From an uncultured Flavobacterium sp. (GTDB taxonomy: Bacteria > Bacteroidota > Bacteroidia > Flavobacteriales > Flavobacteriaceae), in the NCBI RefSeq assembly GCF_943913405.1, contig NZ_CALTYA010000005.1:1-64000 (forward strand): DNA of 64,000 bases. Direction: 5' to 3'. Position 1 is the stretch's first letter. Each line of letters starts with the position of its first letter. The translations under genes and the position numbers were made by a program. This document shows, one piece after another, positions 8,172 to 15,275 of the stretch. The notes under the pieces are model-generated. The model ran no database searches. It saw only the letters and a list, made by a program, of their open reading frames with translations, and was not told where the DNA came from.

Positions 8172-8203
8172 TTTGAAAAATAAATAAAAACATCTTATAT
8201 TTG
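8172..8203 (+). promoter_or_regulatory. Promoter of the tRNA-Lys pair
   Basis: TTTG at 8172-8175, a 20-nt spacer, and TATATTTG at 8196-8203 make a textbook Bacteroidota housekeeping promoter. Transcription should begin near 8210, at the left arm of the inverted repeat that flanks the first tRNA. Confidence 0.8.
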
Positions 8204-8226
8204 CACCCGCATTCAAGAAATTAAAT

Positions 8227-8299
8227 GACTCGATAGCTCAGTCGGTAGAGCACATCACTTTTAATGATGGGGTCCTGGGTTCGAGCCCCAGTCGGGTCA
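8227..8299 (+). tRNA. tRNA-Lys (anticodon TTT), copy 1
   Basis: A complete 73-nt cloverleaf. The acceptor stem pairs GACTCGA with TCGGGTC, the anticodon loop is CTTTTAA, and the T arm is CTGGG-TTCGAGC-CCCAG. It ends with discriminator A and no encoded CCA. It is identical to the second copy 30 nt downstream and is flanked by a perfect 12-bp inverted repeat. Confidence 0.97.
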
Positions 8300-8329
8300 C
8301 AAAATGACTTAAATTTCTTGAATTGCAAT

Positions 8330-8402
8330 GACTCGATAGCTCAGTCGGTAGAGCACATCACTTTTAATGATGGGGTCCTGGGTTCGAGCCCCAGTCGGGT
8401 CA
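8330..8402 (+). tRNA. tRNA-Lys (anticodon TTT), copy 2
   Basis: Sequence identical to copy 1 and presumably cotranscribed from the same promoter. A terminator-like hairpin starts directly after its 3' end. Confidence 0.97.
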
Positions 8403-8404
8403 CA

Positions 8405-8434
8405 AAAAGTTATTCCTTGCGAATAACTTTTTTT
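8405..8434 (+). terminator. Terminator after the tRNA-Lys pair
   Basis: AAAAGTTATTC (8405-8415) pairs perfectly with GAATAACTTTT (8421-8431) around a 5-nt loop, followed by more T. It ends only about 6 nt before tRNA-Leu. Confidence 0.75.
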
Positions 8435-8440
8435 GTTTTA

Positions 8441-8523
8441 GGCCACGTGGAGAAACGGTAGACTTGCCATCTTGAGGGGGTGGTGCTCGAAAGGGCGTGT
8501 GGGTTCAAATCCCACCGTGGTCA
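8441..8523 (+). tRNA. tRNA-Leu (anticodon GAG)
   Basis: An 83-nt class II tRNA. The acceptor pairs GGCCACG with CGTGGTC, the anticodon stem pairs CCATC with GGTGG around the loop TTGAGGG, and a variable arm (TGCTCGAAAGGGCG) is present. The T loop is TTCAAAT and the discriminator is A. CCA is not encoded. Confidence 0.95.
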
Positions 8524-8529
8524 CTTTTT

Positions 8530-8571
8530 AAATCGTAAATTTTTGTTTTACAAAAGTTTGCGATTTTTTTT
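8530..8571 (+). terminator. Terminator of tRNA-Leu
   Basis: AAATCGTAAA (8530-8539) pairs with TTTGCGATTT (8557-8566) with one wobble pair, followed by a T tract. Confidence 0.7.
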
Positions 8572-8612
8572 ATTCCAAAAAATCGAGCGTTATTGCAAAA
8601 GATATTTTTTTT

Positions 8613-8637
8613 AAGTGACCACGATGGGATTTGAACC
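8613..8637 (-). repeat. Inverted fragment of a tRNA-Leu 3' end
   Basis: On the minus strand these 25 nt match 8502-8526 (T arm, acceptor 3' half and three trailing bases of tRNA-Leu) at 24 of 25 positions. No 5' half, D arm or anticodon arm accompanies it, so it is a tRNA fragment and not a gene. Confidence 0.85.
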
Positions 8638-8756
8638 TCCATTACTTCAAAAATAGTAGCTTGCAATCAATCTAAACTGATAAAACAGCACAATATTATT
8701 ATCTATTTTAAGAATTGTTTAAATCCAAAACTAGAAATGTTACGTATATTTATCTA

Positions 8757-8764
8757 TATTTTTG
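8757..8764 (+). promoter_or_regulatory. -7 promoter element of the MerR-type regulator gene
   Basis: TATTTTTG fits TAnnTTTG and lies 21 nt before the ATG at 8786. Confidence 0.4.
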
Positions 8765-8785
8765 TTTAAGAAACTTACAGAATAA

Positions 8786-9685
8786 ATGAATAGCATCACC
8801 AGTGTATTTAGTATCAAAGACTTAGAAAACATTTCAGGAATCAAAGCGCATACCATAAGAATTTGGGAAAAGAGATACAACATCCTTGAACCAATGCGCA
8901 CTGATTCTAATATCAGGCTTTATGATGCTGAAAACTTGCAAAAGCTATTGAATATAACTTTGCTGCACACTCACGGCTATAAGATTTCAAAAATATCGCA
9001 ATTCCCAGCAGAAAAAATTCCGCAATTGGTCAAGGAAATTATTTCTGAAAAAAGTGCTAAAATTCATGCAATTAGCGCTTTTAAGATGGCAATGATGAAT
9101 TTCGACCAAGCTTTATTCTTTAATACCTATGAGAGTTTGCTTTCAAAAAAATCGTTTCGAGAGATTTTTAGCAATATTTTTATTCCGCTGCTAAATGAAA
9201 TTGGGCTTTTGTGGCAAACCGGAACAATTACGCCCGCACATGAACATTTCATTTGCTACCTCGTTAAACAAAAACTTTCTGGAAACATAGAAAAAAAGCA
9301 AATGCTGGTTCCTCAAAAAACAGACAAGGTATTTGTTTTGTATCTTCCCGAGAATGAAATGAACGAATTTGCGTTGATGTATTTACATTATGAAATACTT
9401 TATCACGGCTACCAGACCGTGTATTTGGGCAAATCTATTTCACTGGAAAATTTGAAAGACATGACGCGTTATTTCAGTAATATTGTTTTCGTAGCTTATT
9501 GCACTATTTCGCCAGCCGAAGATGCGATTGATAAATATGTGGCCGAAATGCACAAAAACATCTTGCAATCTTCAGATTCAGAATTCTGGATTCTCGGCAA
9601 GATGACTGCTGCATTGAACAAAGAAAACCTTCCAGCAAAAACTTTTGCCTTCACCTCTTTTGAAGAAGTTATAAATAAACTTTAA
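8786..9685 (+). CDS. MerR-family regulator with a CarH-like C-terminal domain, likely carotenoid regulator
   Basis: Regulator of 299 residues. Residues 7-75 form a MerR winged helix (FSIKDLENISGIKAHTIRIWEKRY). The middle has the W-x9-E-H motif of CarH/LitR photoreceptors (Trp in LLWQTG, then AHEHF at about 153-157). A Rossmann-like half follows (KVFVLYLPENEMNEFALM, about 182-199). At the place of the cobalamin-binding E-x-H-x-x-G motif it reads E-M-N-E-F-A, so the lower axial His and the Gly are absent. It sits 54 nt upstream of crtI on the same strand, which suggests control of pigment synthesis. Light or B12 sensing is doubtful given the missing His. Confidence 0.82.
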   Translation: MNSITSVFSIKDLENISGIKAHTIRIWEKRYNILEPMRTDSNIRLYDAENLQKLLNITLLHTHGYKISKISQFPAEKIPQLVKEIISEKSAKIHAISAFKMAMMNFDQALFFNTYESLLSKKSFREIFSNIFIPLLNEIGLLWQTGTITPAHEHFICYLVKQKLSGNIEKKQMLVPQKTDKVFVLYLPENEMNEFALMYLHYEILYHGYQTVYLGKSISLENLKDMTRYFSNIVFVAYCTISPAEDAIDKYVAEMHKNILQSSDSEFWILGKMTAALNKENLPAKTFAFTSFEEVINKL

Positions 9686-9739
9686 ATCTTTTGCAAAGCT
9701 TAAATTTTGTTTATCTTTTTCATATATTTGTTAAACAAT

Positions 9740-11206
9740 ATGAAGAAAGATATTAAAATAATAGGTTCAGGATTTTCAGCTTTAGCGGCTTCTTGCTATT
9801 TAGCAAAACAAGGGCATTCGGTTTCCATATACGAAAAAAACAGTACTATCGGAGGCCGTGCCAGACAATTGAAAAAGGACGGATTTACTTTTGACATTGG
9901 TCCGACTTGGTATTGGATGCCCGATGTTTTCGAACGTTTTTTTGCTGACTTTGATAAAAAGCCTTCTGACTATTATGAGCTTATAAAACTGTCTCCTGCT
10001 TATCAAGTTTACTTCGGAATTAACGATTATATCACAATTTCAGATAACTTAGAAGACATTGCCAAAACTTTTGAATCCGTCGAAAAAGGAAGCTCGAAAG
10101 CTTTGAAAAATTTTATGGCAGAAGCCAAAAGCAATTATGATATTGCCATAAAAGATATTGTGTATCGTCCCGGCGTTTCACCTTTAGAATTGATTACGCA
10201 AGAAACAGCGATGCGTGTCGGTCAATTTTTCGGAAACATTTCAAAAGATATCAGAAAGCGTTTCAAGAATAAAAAACTGGTGCAAATTTTAGAATTTCCA
10301 GTTTTATTTTTGGGAGCAAAACCTTCAGATACGCCTTCCTTTTATAGCTTTATGAATTTTGCCGATTTCGGATTGGGAACTTGGCATCCAAAAAACGGAA
10401 TGTATTCTGTGGTTTTAGCTTTGCAGAAATTAGCGCTTGATTTAGGCGTAAAAATTCATACCAATTCTAATATTGAAAAGATAATCGTTGAAAACGGAAA
10501 AGCTTCAGGATTGATTGTAAACGGCGAAAATATAAAAGCGGACATAGTTGTCAGCGGTGCCGATTATCATCACACAGAAACTTTGCTAGAAGAAAAAAAC
10601 AGGGGCTATTCTGAAAAGTATTGGGAGAAAAGAACTTTTGCCCCTTCCTCGCTCCTATTTTATGTTGGTTTTGACAAAAAAATTGAAAACGTCGAGCATC
10701 ATTCTTTGTTTTTTGATACGGATTTTGATGTTCATGCAGAAGCAATTTATGATAATCCGAAATGGCCAGACGAACCATTATTTTATGCAAGTTTTCCTTC
10801 CAAGACAGATCAAAATGCTTCTCCGGAAGGAAAAGAAGCCGGAATTTTCCTGATTCCATTAGCGCCAGGAATTGAAGACAATAAAGCTTTGAGGGAGAAA
10901 TATTTCGAAAAAATCATCACTCGTTTTGAAAAATTGACACAGCAGGATTTGAAAAAAAATGTTATATTTAAGGAATCGTTCTGCGTAAATGACTTTATCA
11001 AAGACTATAATTCATACAAAGGAAATGCTTACGGAATGGCAAATACGCTATTTCAAACTGCATTTTTAAGGCCAAAATTAAGAAGCAAAAAAGTACAAAA
11101 TTTATATTTCACAGGACAATTGACCGTTCCCGGACCCGGAGTGCCACCCGCTTTAATTTCAGGAAAACTGGTTTCAGAACTGATTGAAAAAGATTGTAAA
11201 AAATAA
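9740..11206 (+). CDS. crtI: Phytoene desaturase
   Basis: FAD-dependent desaturase that converts phytoene to lycopene. The 488 residues start with the dinucleotide-binding motif IIGSGFSALAASCYLAK, continue with GGRARQLKKDGFTFDIGPTWYW, and end with the family signature GQLTVPGPGVPPALISGK. ATG 9740 is preferred to 9707 because it places the FAD motif at the usual position. A TATATTTG box at 9723-9730 lies so close to this start that a transcript from it would be nearly leaderless; cotranscription with the regulator is the alternative. crtB follows 16 nt downstream. Confidence 0.95.
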   Translation: MKKDIKIIGSGFSALAASCYLAKQGHSVSIYEKNSTIGGRARQLKKDGFTFDIGPTWYWMPDVFERFFADFDKKPSDYYELIKLSPAYQVYFGINDYITISDNLEDIAKTFESVEKGSSKALKNFMAEAKSNYDIAIKDIVYRPGVSPLELITQETAMRVGQFFGNISKDIRKRFKNKKLVQILEFPVLFLGAKPSDTPSFYSFMNFADFGLGTWHPKNGMYSVVLALQKLALDLGVKIHTNSNIEKIIVENGKASGLIVNGENIKADIVVSGADYHHTETLLEEKNRGYSEKYWEKRTFAPSSLLFYVGFDKKIENVEHHSLFFDTDFDVHAEAIYDNPKWPDEPLFYASFPSKTDQNASPEGKEAGIFLIPLAPGIEDNKALREKYFEKIITRFEKLTQQDLKKNVIFKESFCVNDFIKDYNSYKGNAYGMANTLFQTAFLRPKLRSKKVQNLYFTGQLTVPGPGVPPALISGKLVSELIEKDCKK

Positions 11207-11222
11207 CCAAGCCACCAAATTT

Positions 11223-12062
11223 ATGAAAGCAATTTTTGACATCGTTTCTTTTGAATGCAGTAAAAACGTCACGAAATCCTACAGCACTTCGTTCGCTTCT
11301 GCCGTGAAAATGCTTTCTCCGAGCATTAGACAAGACATTTACAACATTTACGGCTTCGTTCGTTTTGCAGATGAAATCGTGGACAGTTTTCATGATTATG
11401 ACAAAGAAAATCTTTTTGATTTGTTCGAAGAAGATCTTTACAAAGCGCTCGGAAATAAAATCAGCCTGAACCCGATTTTGAATTCTTTTCAGCATACGGT
11501 TTTAAAATACAATATTCCGATGGAATTGATCAAAGCGTTCATGAAAAGCATGAAATCTGATCTTTTCAAGACAGAATATAAAACCAAAACAGAATATGAC
11601 GAATACATTTATGGTTCTGCAGATGTTGTTGGCTTGATGTGCTTGAAAGTTTTTGTAAAAGGCGATGATTCAAAATATGACGAGCTAAAATTCAGCGCGA
11701 TGAAATTAGGATCTGCTTTTCAAAAAGTAAATTTTCTTCGGGATTTGAAAGCTGATTTTGAAGATTTGAGCCGCACTTATTTCCCAAATACGAATTTGAA
11801 TCAACTCGATGAAATTTCAAAAAACCATATTATCGAGGAAATTGAAGCCGATTTTAAAGCAGGTTATGAAGGAATAACCAAACTTCCTTTGGAAGCTAAA
11901 TTTGGCGTTTACATGGCTTATGTGTACTATAAAAAGTTGCTTTCTAAATTAAAAAATACGCCTTCCGCAGAAATAAAAAATACGCGGATCAGAGTGCCAG
12001 ATTATGAAAAATTGGGGCTTTTTGCCAAATCTTATCTTACTTATCGATTGAATTTCTTATAA
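11223..12062 (+). CDS. crtB: Phytoene synthase
   Basis: Condenses two geranylgeranyl diphosphates to phytoene, the first committed step of carotenoid synthesis. The 279 residues have the two Asp-rich motifs of squalene/phytoene synthases: DEIVD at about 54-58 and RDLKAD in FLRDLKADFEDLSRTY near 175-190. The frame opens at 11184, inside crtI; ATG 11223 gives the normal N-terminus (MKAIFDIVSFECSK). Operon position is between crtI and crtZ. Confidence 0.95.
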   Translation: MKAIFDIVSFECSKNVTKSYSTSFASAVKMLSPSIRQDIYNIYGFVRFADEIVDSFHDYDKENLFDLFEEDLYKALGNKISLNPILNSFQHTVLKYNIPMELIKAFMKSMKSDLFKTEYKTKTEYDEYIYGSADVVGLMCLKVFVKGDDSKYDELKFSAMKLGSAFQKVNFLRDLKADFEDLSRTYFPNTNLNQLDEISKNHIIEEIEADFKAGYEGITKLPLEAKFGVYMAYVYYKKLLSKLKNTPSAEIKNTRIRVPDYEKLGLFAKSYLTYRLNFL

Positions 12063-12074
12063 AATAAAAATGCC

Positions 12075-12524
12075 ATGTGGATTCATATTTTAGTTTTTTT
12101 TCTCACGTTTTGCTTCATGGAATTTATGGCTTGGTTCAGCCACAAATACATCATGCACGGCTTTTTGTGGAACTTGCATGCTGATCATCACAAAAAAGAT
12201 CACGATTCTTGGTTTGAAAGAAATGATGCTTTTTTTATAATTTATGCCGTAATAAGTATTGGATTCTTTCTTCTCTGGAAAAATAATATTCTAGAAATCG
12301 GCCTCGCCATCGGGTTGGGAATTTTCGCCTACGGATGCGCTTACTTTTTAGTTCATGATATTTTTATCCACCAGCGTTTTAAATTATTCAGAACGGCCAA
12401 TAATCGCTATGCAAAAGCCGTTAGAAGAGCACATAAAATGCACCACAAGCACTTAGGGAAAGAAGAAGGCGAATGCTTTGGAATGTTGCTTTTTCCTTAT
12501 AAATATTTTAAAAATTCTAAATAA
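12075..12524 (+). CDS. crtZ: Beta-carotene hydroxylase
   Basis: Non-haem di-iron hydroxylase that adds 3-hydroxyl groups to beta-ionone rings, giving zeaxanthin. The 149 residues have four membrane segments and the His clusters of the family: HKYIMH, HADHH, HDIFIHQR and AHKMHHKH. It begins 12 nt after crtB. No lycopene cyclase gene (crtY) is visible in the window, so cyclisation must be encoded elsewhere. Confidence 0.93.
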   Translation: MWIHILVFFLTFCFMEFMAWFSHKYIMHGFLWNLHADHHKKDHDSWFERNDAFFIIYAVISIGFFLLWKNNILEIGLAIGLGIFAYGCAYFLVHDIFIHQRFKLFRTANNRYAKAVRRAHKMHHKHLGKEEGECFGMLLFPYKYFKNSK

Positions 12525-12553
12525 AAAAGCGTCTGATAAATCAGACGCTTTTT
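12524..12553. terminator. Bidirectional terminator after crtZ
   Basis: AAAAAGCGTCTGA and TCAGACGCTTTTT pair perfectly around TAAA. It lies between convergent crtZ and the DUF4252 operon. Confidence 0.85.
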
Positions 12554-12585
12554 GCATAAAAATACTAACCTAACTCAATTTCTTT

Positions 12586-13122
12586 TTACATTTTTATCAT
12601 AGATTCCAGCGGTTTCAACTGTTCAATATCAAGATTTGCTTTTTGCATAATCGACAGCAGGGTCATGATCGAAGCCGGATTCATTTTGTCGCCTAAAACT
12701 CTGGCAATTGCAAAACCTGCGTCTTTGTTGCTTCCGTAAAGAATAAATTCGTCAATTGCGTCATTTTCTCCTATGAAATAAACTGCCCCGCCGTCTTTGC
12801 CTCGGCTCATTTTCATCAGCTCTTGGTATTTTTTGTCTTTCAGAATTCCTTCCACTTTTGCCTTTTCTGTTTCAAATTTCGCTTGATTTTTTCCATCAGC
12901 TTTGAAAGCCAGAATGTTTATCTTTTCGAAAGTTTTCAAGGCTTCGTTTTCTTCTGCAGTAATTTTGCTTTTATCTAATCTTAAGACATTTGCCGAAACA
13001 TCGACTGCAATAAAATCTTTAGATTCTATATTTTCTACAAAATATTTCTGCAATGTAGGTTCTGAATTGCAACTTAAAAGCATCAAGCTAAAGAAGGCTG
13101 CTAAAATTGATATTTTTTTCAT
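12586..13122 (-). CDS. DUF4252-family lipoprotein
   Basis: Lipoprotein of 178 residues; the signal peptide ends in LMLLSC followed by Asn-Ser. The body resembles the two proteins encoded upstream (a DUF4252-like pattern with GGAVYFIGENDAIDEFILYG and a C-terminal motif on leucine and methionine). The function of the family is unknown; members in Bacteroidota occur next to ECF sigma/anti-sigma pairs. It is the last gene of a five-gene minus-strand operon, 8 nt after its predecessor. Confidence 0.75.
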   Translation of the reverse strand: MKKISILAAFFSLMLLSCNSEPTLQKYFVENIESKDFIAVDVSANVLRLDKSKITAEENEALKTFEKINILAFKADGKNQAKFETEKAKVEGILKDKKYQELMKMSRGKDGGAVYFIGENDAIDEFILYGSNKDAGFAIARVLGDKMNPASIMTLLSIMQKANLDIEQLKPLESMIKM

Positions 13123-13130
13123 CTTGATAA

Positions 13131-13682
13131 TTATTTTGGACCTTTCGGGCCTTTTGATCCTTTCGTACCTTTTTTAAGCGCGTCTCCTCCTGGCAAATTC
13201 ATGTTGTCGGTAAGAACTGAAATCTCGCTCAAGTCAAAATTTCCAGTCAGCGACATCAAAACCGTGTCATCATCTTTAGAATTTCCGCCTTCGATGAACA
13301 TCAAAAGTTCTTTTACTTTGGAAGAAGTTGCTCCAGATTTTACATAGATTTTGATGTTTTTTCCGTCGTCATTGATTCGCATCAATTCTTCAAGAGCCGC
13401 GCTTTTTAGGTATTTTGTTGAAGTCGCCTTCATGTCGGCACTAATTTTTTTATTTGAAGTCACGAAAACTTTCAAATTATCTAACTTTTTCACCAGGCTC
13501 AAATACTGCTGTGCGTCTTTATTTTTTGCATCTGGTTTTATGTTAGACATCAGCTCAAACATTTTTTTGCCGATGATTACTGCCGTGACACCATTTTCAC
13601 CATCGTATTTATCAAAAACGGACTGTCCGAAAAACAAGGCTGGAGTCAAGGCCAAAACGAGTGTCAAGATTAACTTTTTCAT
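13131..13682 (-). CDS. DUF4252-family secreted protein with Gly-Pro-Lys tail
   Basis: Secreted protein of 183 residues. The signal peptide ends near PALFFGQS, and the body (about 25-165) shares the motif IKIYVKSGATSSKVKELLMFIEGG with the neighbour at 13705. The C-terminus is a collagen-like run, KGTKGSKGPKGPK, which is absent from the two paralogues. It follows the previous gene by 22 nt. Function unknown. Confidence 0.78.
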   Translation of the reverse strand: MKKLILTLVLALTPALFFGQSVFDKYDGENGVTAVIIGKKMFELMSNIKPDAKNKDAQQYLSLVKKLDNLKVFVTSNKKISADMKATSTKYLKSAALEELMRINDDGKNIKIYVKSGATSSKVKELLMFIEGGNSKDDDTVLMSLTGNFDLSEISVLTDNMNLPGGDALKKGTKGSKGPKGPK

Positions 13683-13704
13683 TTTTTTTTCTTTTTATAT
13701 GCGT

Positions 13705-14199
13705 TTACTTATTCATAATATCTTTTAAATCGATATCGCCTACTAGAGAAACCAAAACTGTTTCATCGCCAATTTTATCGCCACCTTCCACAAAGATTAA
13801 AAATTCTTTTGCTTCAGAAGATGTTTTCCCAGATTTTACATAAATCTGAACATTTTTGCCTCCGTCGTTCACTTTCATCAGCTGTTCAAGATTTTCTTTT
13901 TTTCTGTAGCTTTCAAAAGTGCTTTTCAATTCGGCTGTCGCTTTAATGCTTGAGGTTGTCAAAACTTTCAAGTTGTCAATCTTGTCAGCCATTCCCAGAT
14001 ATTTTGCAATATCTTTATTTCCTTTTTTGTCTTTGTTCTCTTTTGCATCGGTCTTCATTTCTCCCAGCATTTCAAAAGTTTTTTTATTGACTGAAACTGA
14101 AGTGATATCTTCACGTCCTTCAAATTTATCAAAAGCCGATTGTGCGAAAAATAAAGTTGGCATTAACGCTAAAACTAGGGTAACTATAAATTTTGTCAT
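13705..14199 (-). CDS. DUF4252-family secreted protein
   Basis: Secreted protein of 164 residues with signal peptide MTKFIVTLVLALMPTLFFAQ. It is paralogous to the product of 13131-13682, sharing VQIYVKSGKTSSEAKEFLIFVEGG and a closing VSLVGDIDL. It begins 5 nt after the anti-sigma-like gene. Function unknown; the operon suggests it belongs to the regulon or the signalling path of the sigma factor. Confidence 0.78.
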   Translation of the reverse strand: MTKFIVTLVLALMPTLFFAQSAFDKFEGREDITSVSVNKKTFEMLGEMKTDAKENKDKKGNKDIAKYLGMADKIDNLKVLTTSSIKATAELKSTFESYRKKENLEQLMKVNDGGKNVQIYVKSGKTSSEAKEFLIFVEGGDKIGDETVLVSLVGDIDLKDIMNK

Positions 14200-14204
14200 T
14201 TTGT

Positions 14205-14648
14205 TTAATTTTTAAAGATTAATTCTGTTGATTGTTGATATTCTTGTACATACTGCATTCCTTCTACGCCTACATTTACATTTTTAGATAACAAATTCAG
14301 GGCTTTTTGGGTTTCCTGAAAAGCTTTTTCTGGATCATCATAAGTTCCTAAATCTTGATTCTGGCTTATATTCTGGTTATAAAATGTAAACATTCCCAGC
14401 AAAATCACAATTGTCGCTGCAATAGACAACCACGCCACTTTTTTTCGTGCTGTAGTTTTTAATGGTAGTTCTTGCTCAAACTGCTGTTCTTTCGTTGCTG
14501 AAAAATAACCAAACATTCCTCGGTAATGCTCCAAATGCTGCGCAACATCTGAAGATGAAAAATAAATTTTCAGTTCATTTTCTTCGGCAATGGTGGTTTC
14601 TGCGTCGAAGTATTTTTCTAATAAAATTTCTATTCTATCCAATTCCAT
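14205..14648 (-). CDS. Small membrane protein, probable anti-sigma factor
   Basis: Protein of 147 residues with one transmembrane segment (VAWLSIAATIVILLGMF, about 73-89). The cytoplasmic N-terminus (MELDRIEILLEKYFDAETT) has the look of Bacteroidota anti-sigma partners. The start overlaps the end of the ECF sigma gene by 14 nt, implying translational coupling. It lacks the clear zinc His/Cys motif of ZAS anti-sigma factors, so the role is inferred from position. Confidence 0.65.
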   Translation of the reverse strand: MELDRIEILLEKYFDAETTIAEENELKIYFSSSDVAQHLEHYRGMFGYFSATKEQQFEQELPLKTTARKKVAWLSIAATIVILLGMFTFYNQNISQNQDLGTYDDPEKAFQETQKALNLLSKNVNVGVEGMQYVQEYQQSTELIFKN

Positions 14649-15144
14649 AGCTGTGTGTTTTTGTCATAAATTCTCTAATTGTTTTCCTCGCTCTTGAAAG
14701 CGCAACTCGCACTGCGGTTTCATTCATGTCCATCATTTTTGCAATTTCTTCGAATTCATATTGCTCAATATCTCGAAACTGTACAATCATTTTTTGTTGC
14801 TCTGGTAGCTGATTTATAATTTTTTCTACCCAACTTAAACTGTCAGAATCTTCAAGCTGTTGCTGCATCAAAGGCTGTCTGTCAGTAAAATTATTATGAA
14901 CGATTTGCAAGTTTCCTGCTCTTTTTGACTTCAGCTGATCTAAGCAATAATTTTTTGTGATTGTCATTGCAAAAGCTTCAACGCTTCCATACTTGTCTAA
15001 ACCTTCTTTTTTGTCCCAAAGCTTTACCAAAACTTCCTGAGTCGCATCTTGCGCTTCTTCTGTACTCACAAGCAATCGCTTTGCAAGCCGGAAGACTTTG
15101 TCCTTAAAAGGAGAAATAAGAGTTACAAATTCAGTTTGGTTCAT
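14635..15144 (-). CDS. ECF-type RNA polymerase sigma factor
   Basis: Sigma-70 family protein of 169 residues with region 2 (about 10-75, including EAQDATQEVLVKLWDK) and region 4 (about 110-160, including FEEIAKMMDMNETAVRVALSRARK). It heads an operon with a membrane anti-sigma candidate and three DUF4252 proteins. ECF sigma factors of this size respond to envelope signals; the signal is not evident here. Confidence 0.92.
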   Translation of the reverse strand: MNQTEFVTLISPFKDKVFRLAKRLLVSTEEAQDATQEVLVKLWDKKEGLDKYGSVEAFAMTITKNYCLDQLKSKRAGNLQIVHNNFTDRQPLMQQQLEDSDSLSWVEKIINQLPEQQKMIVQFRDIEQYEFEEIAKMMDMNETAVRVALSRARKTIREFMTKTHSYGIG

Positions 15145-15275
15145 TGTGACTTATTGGTCGGTTATATAATGAAGACGAGGCACTTTATTTTTTGTTACAA
15201 AAAAAATTAAAATAAAAACTAAATACAGTAAATTTACGTTAGATAATAAGTACTTGGACTTATAAATCCTATTTT

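Noticed and set aside
8264..8461. Open frame of 65 codons across the tRNA cluster
   Set aside because: It is translated from two tRNA-Lys genes and a terminator; the protein repeats itself because the tRNAs are identical.
8613..8637. A fourth tRNA gene on the minus strand
   Set aside because: Only the T arm and acceptor 3' half are present; D and anticodon arms are missing.
9723..9730. TATATTTG as the main crtI promoter
   Set aside because: A transcript from it would start about 3 nt before the ATG, and no TTTG box lies at a fitting distance; cotranscription with the regulator is more likely.
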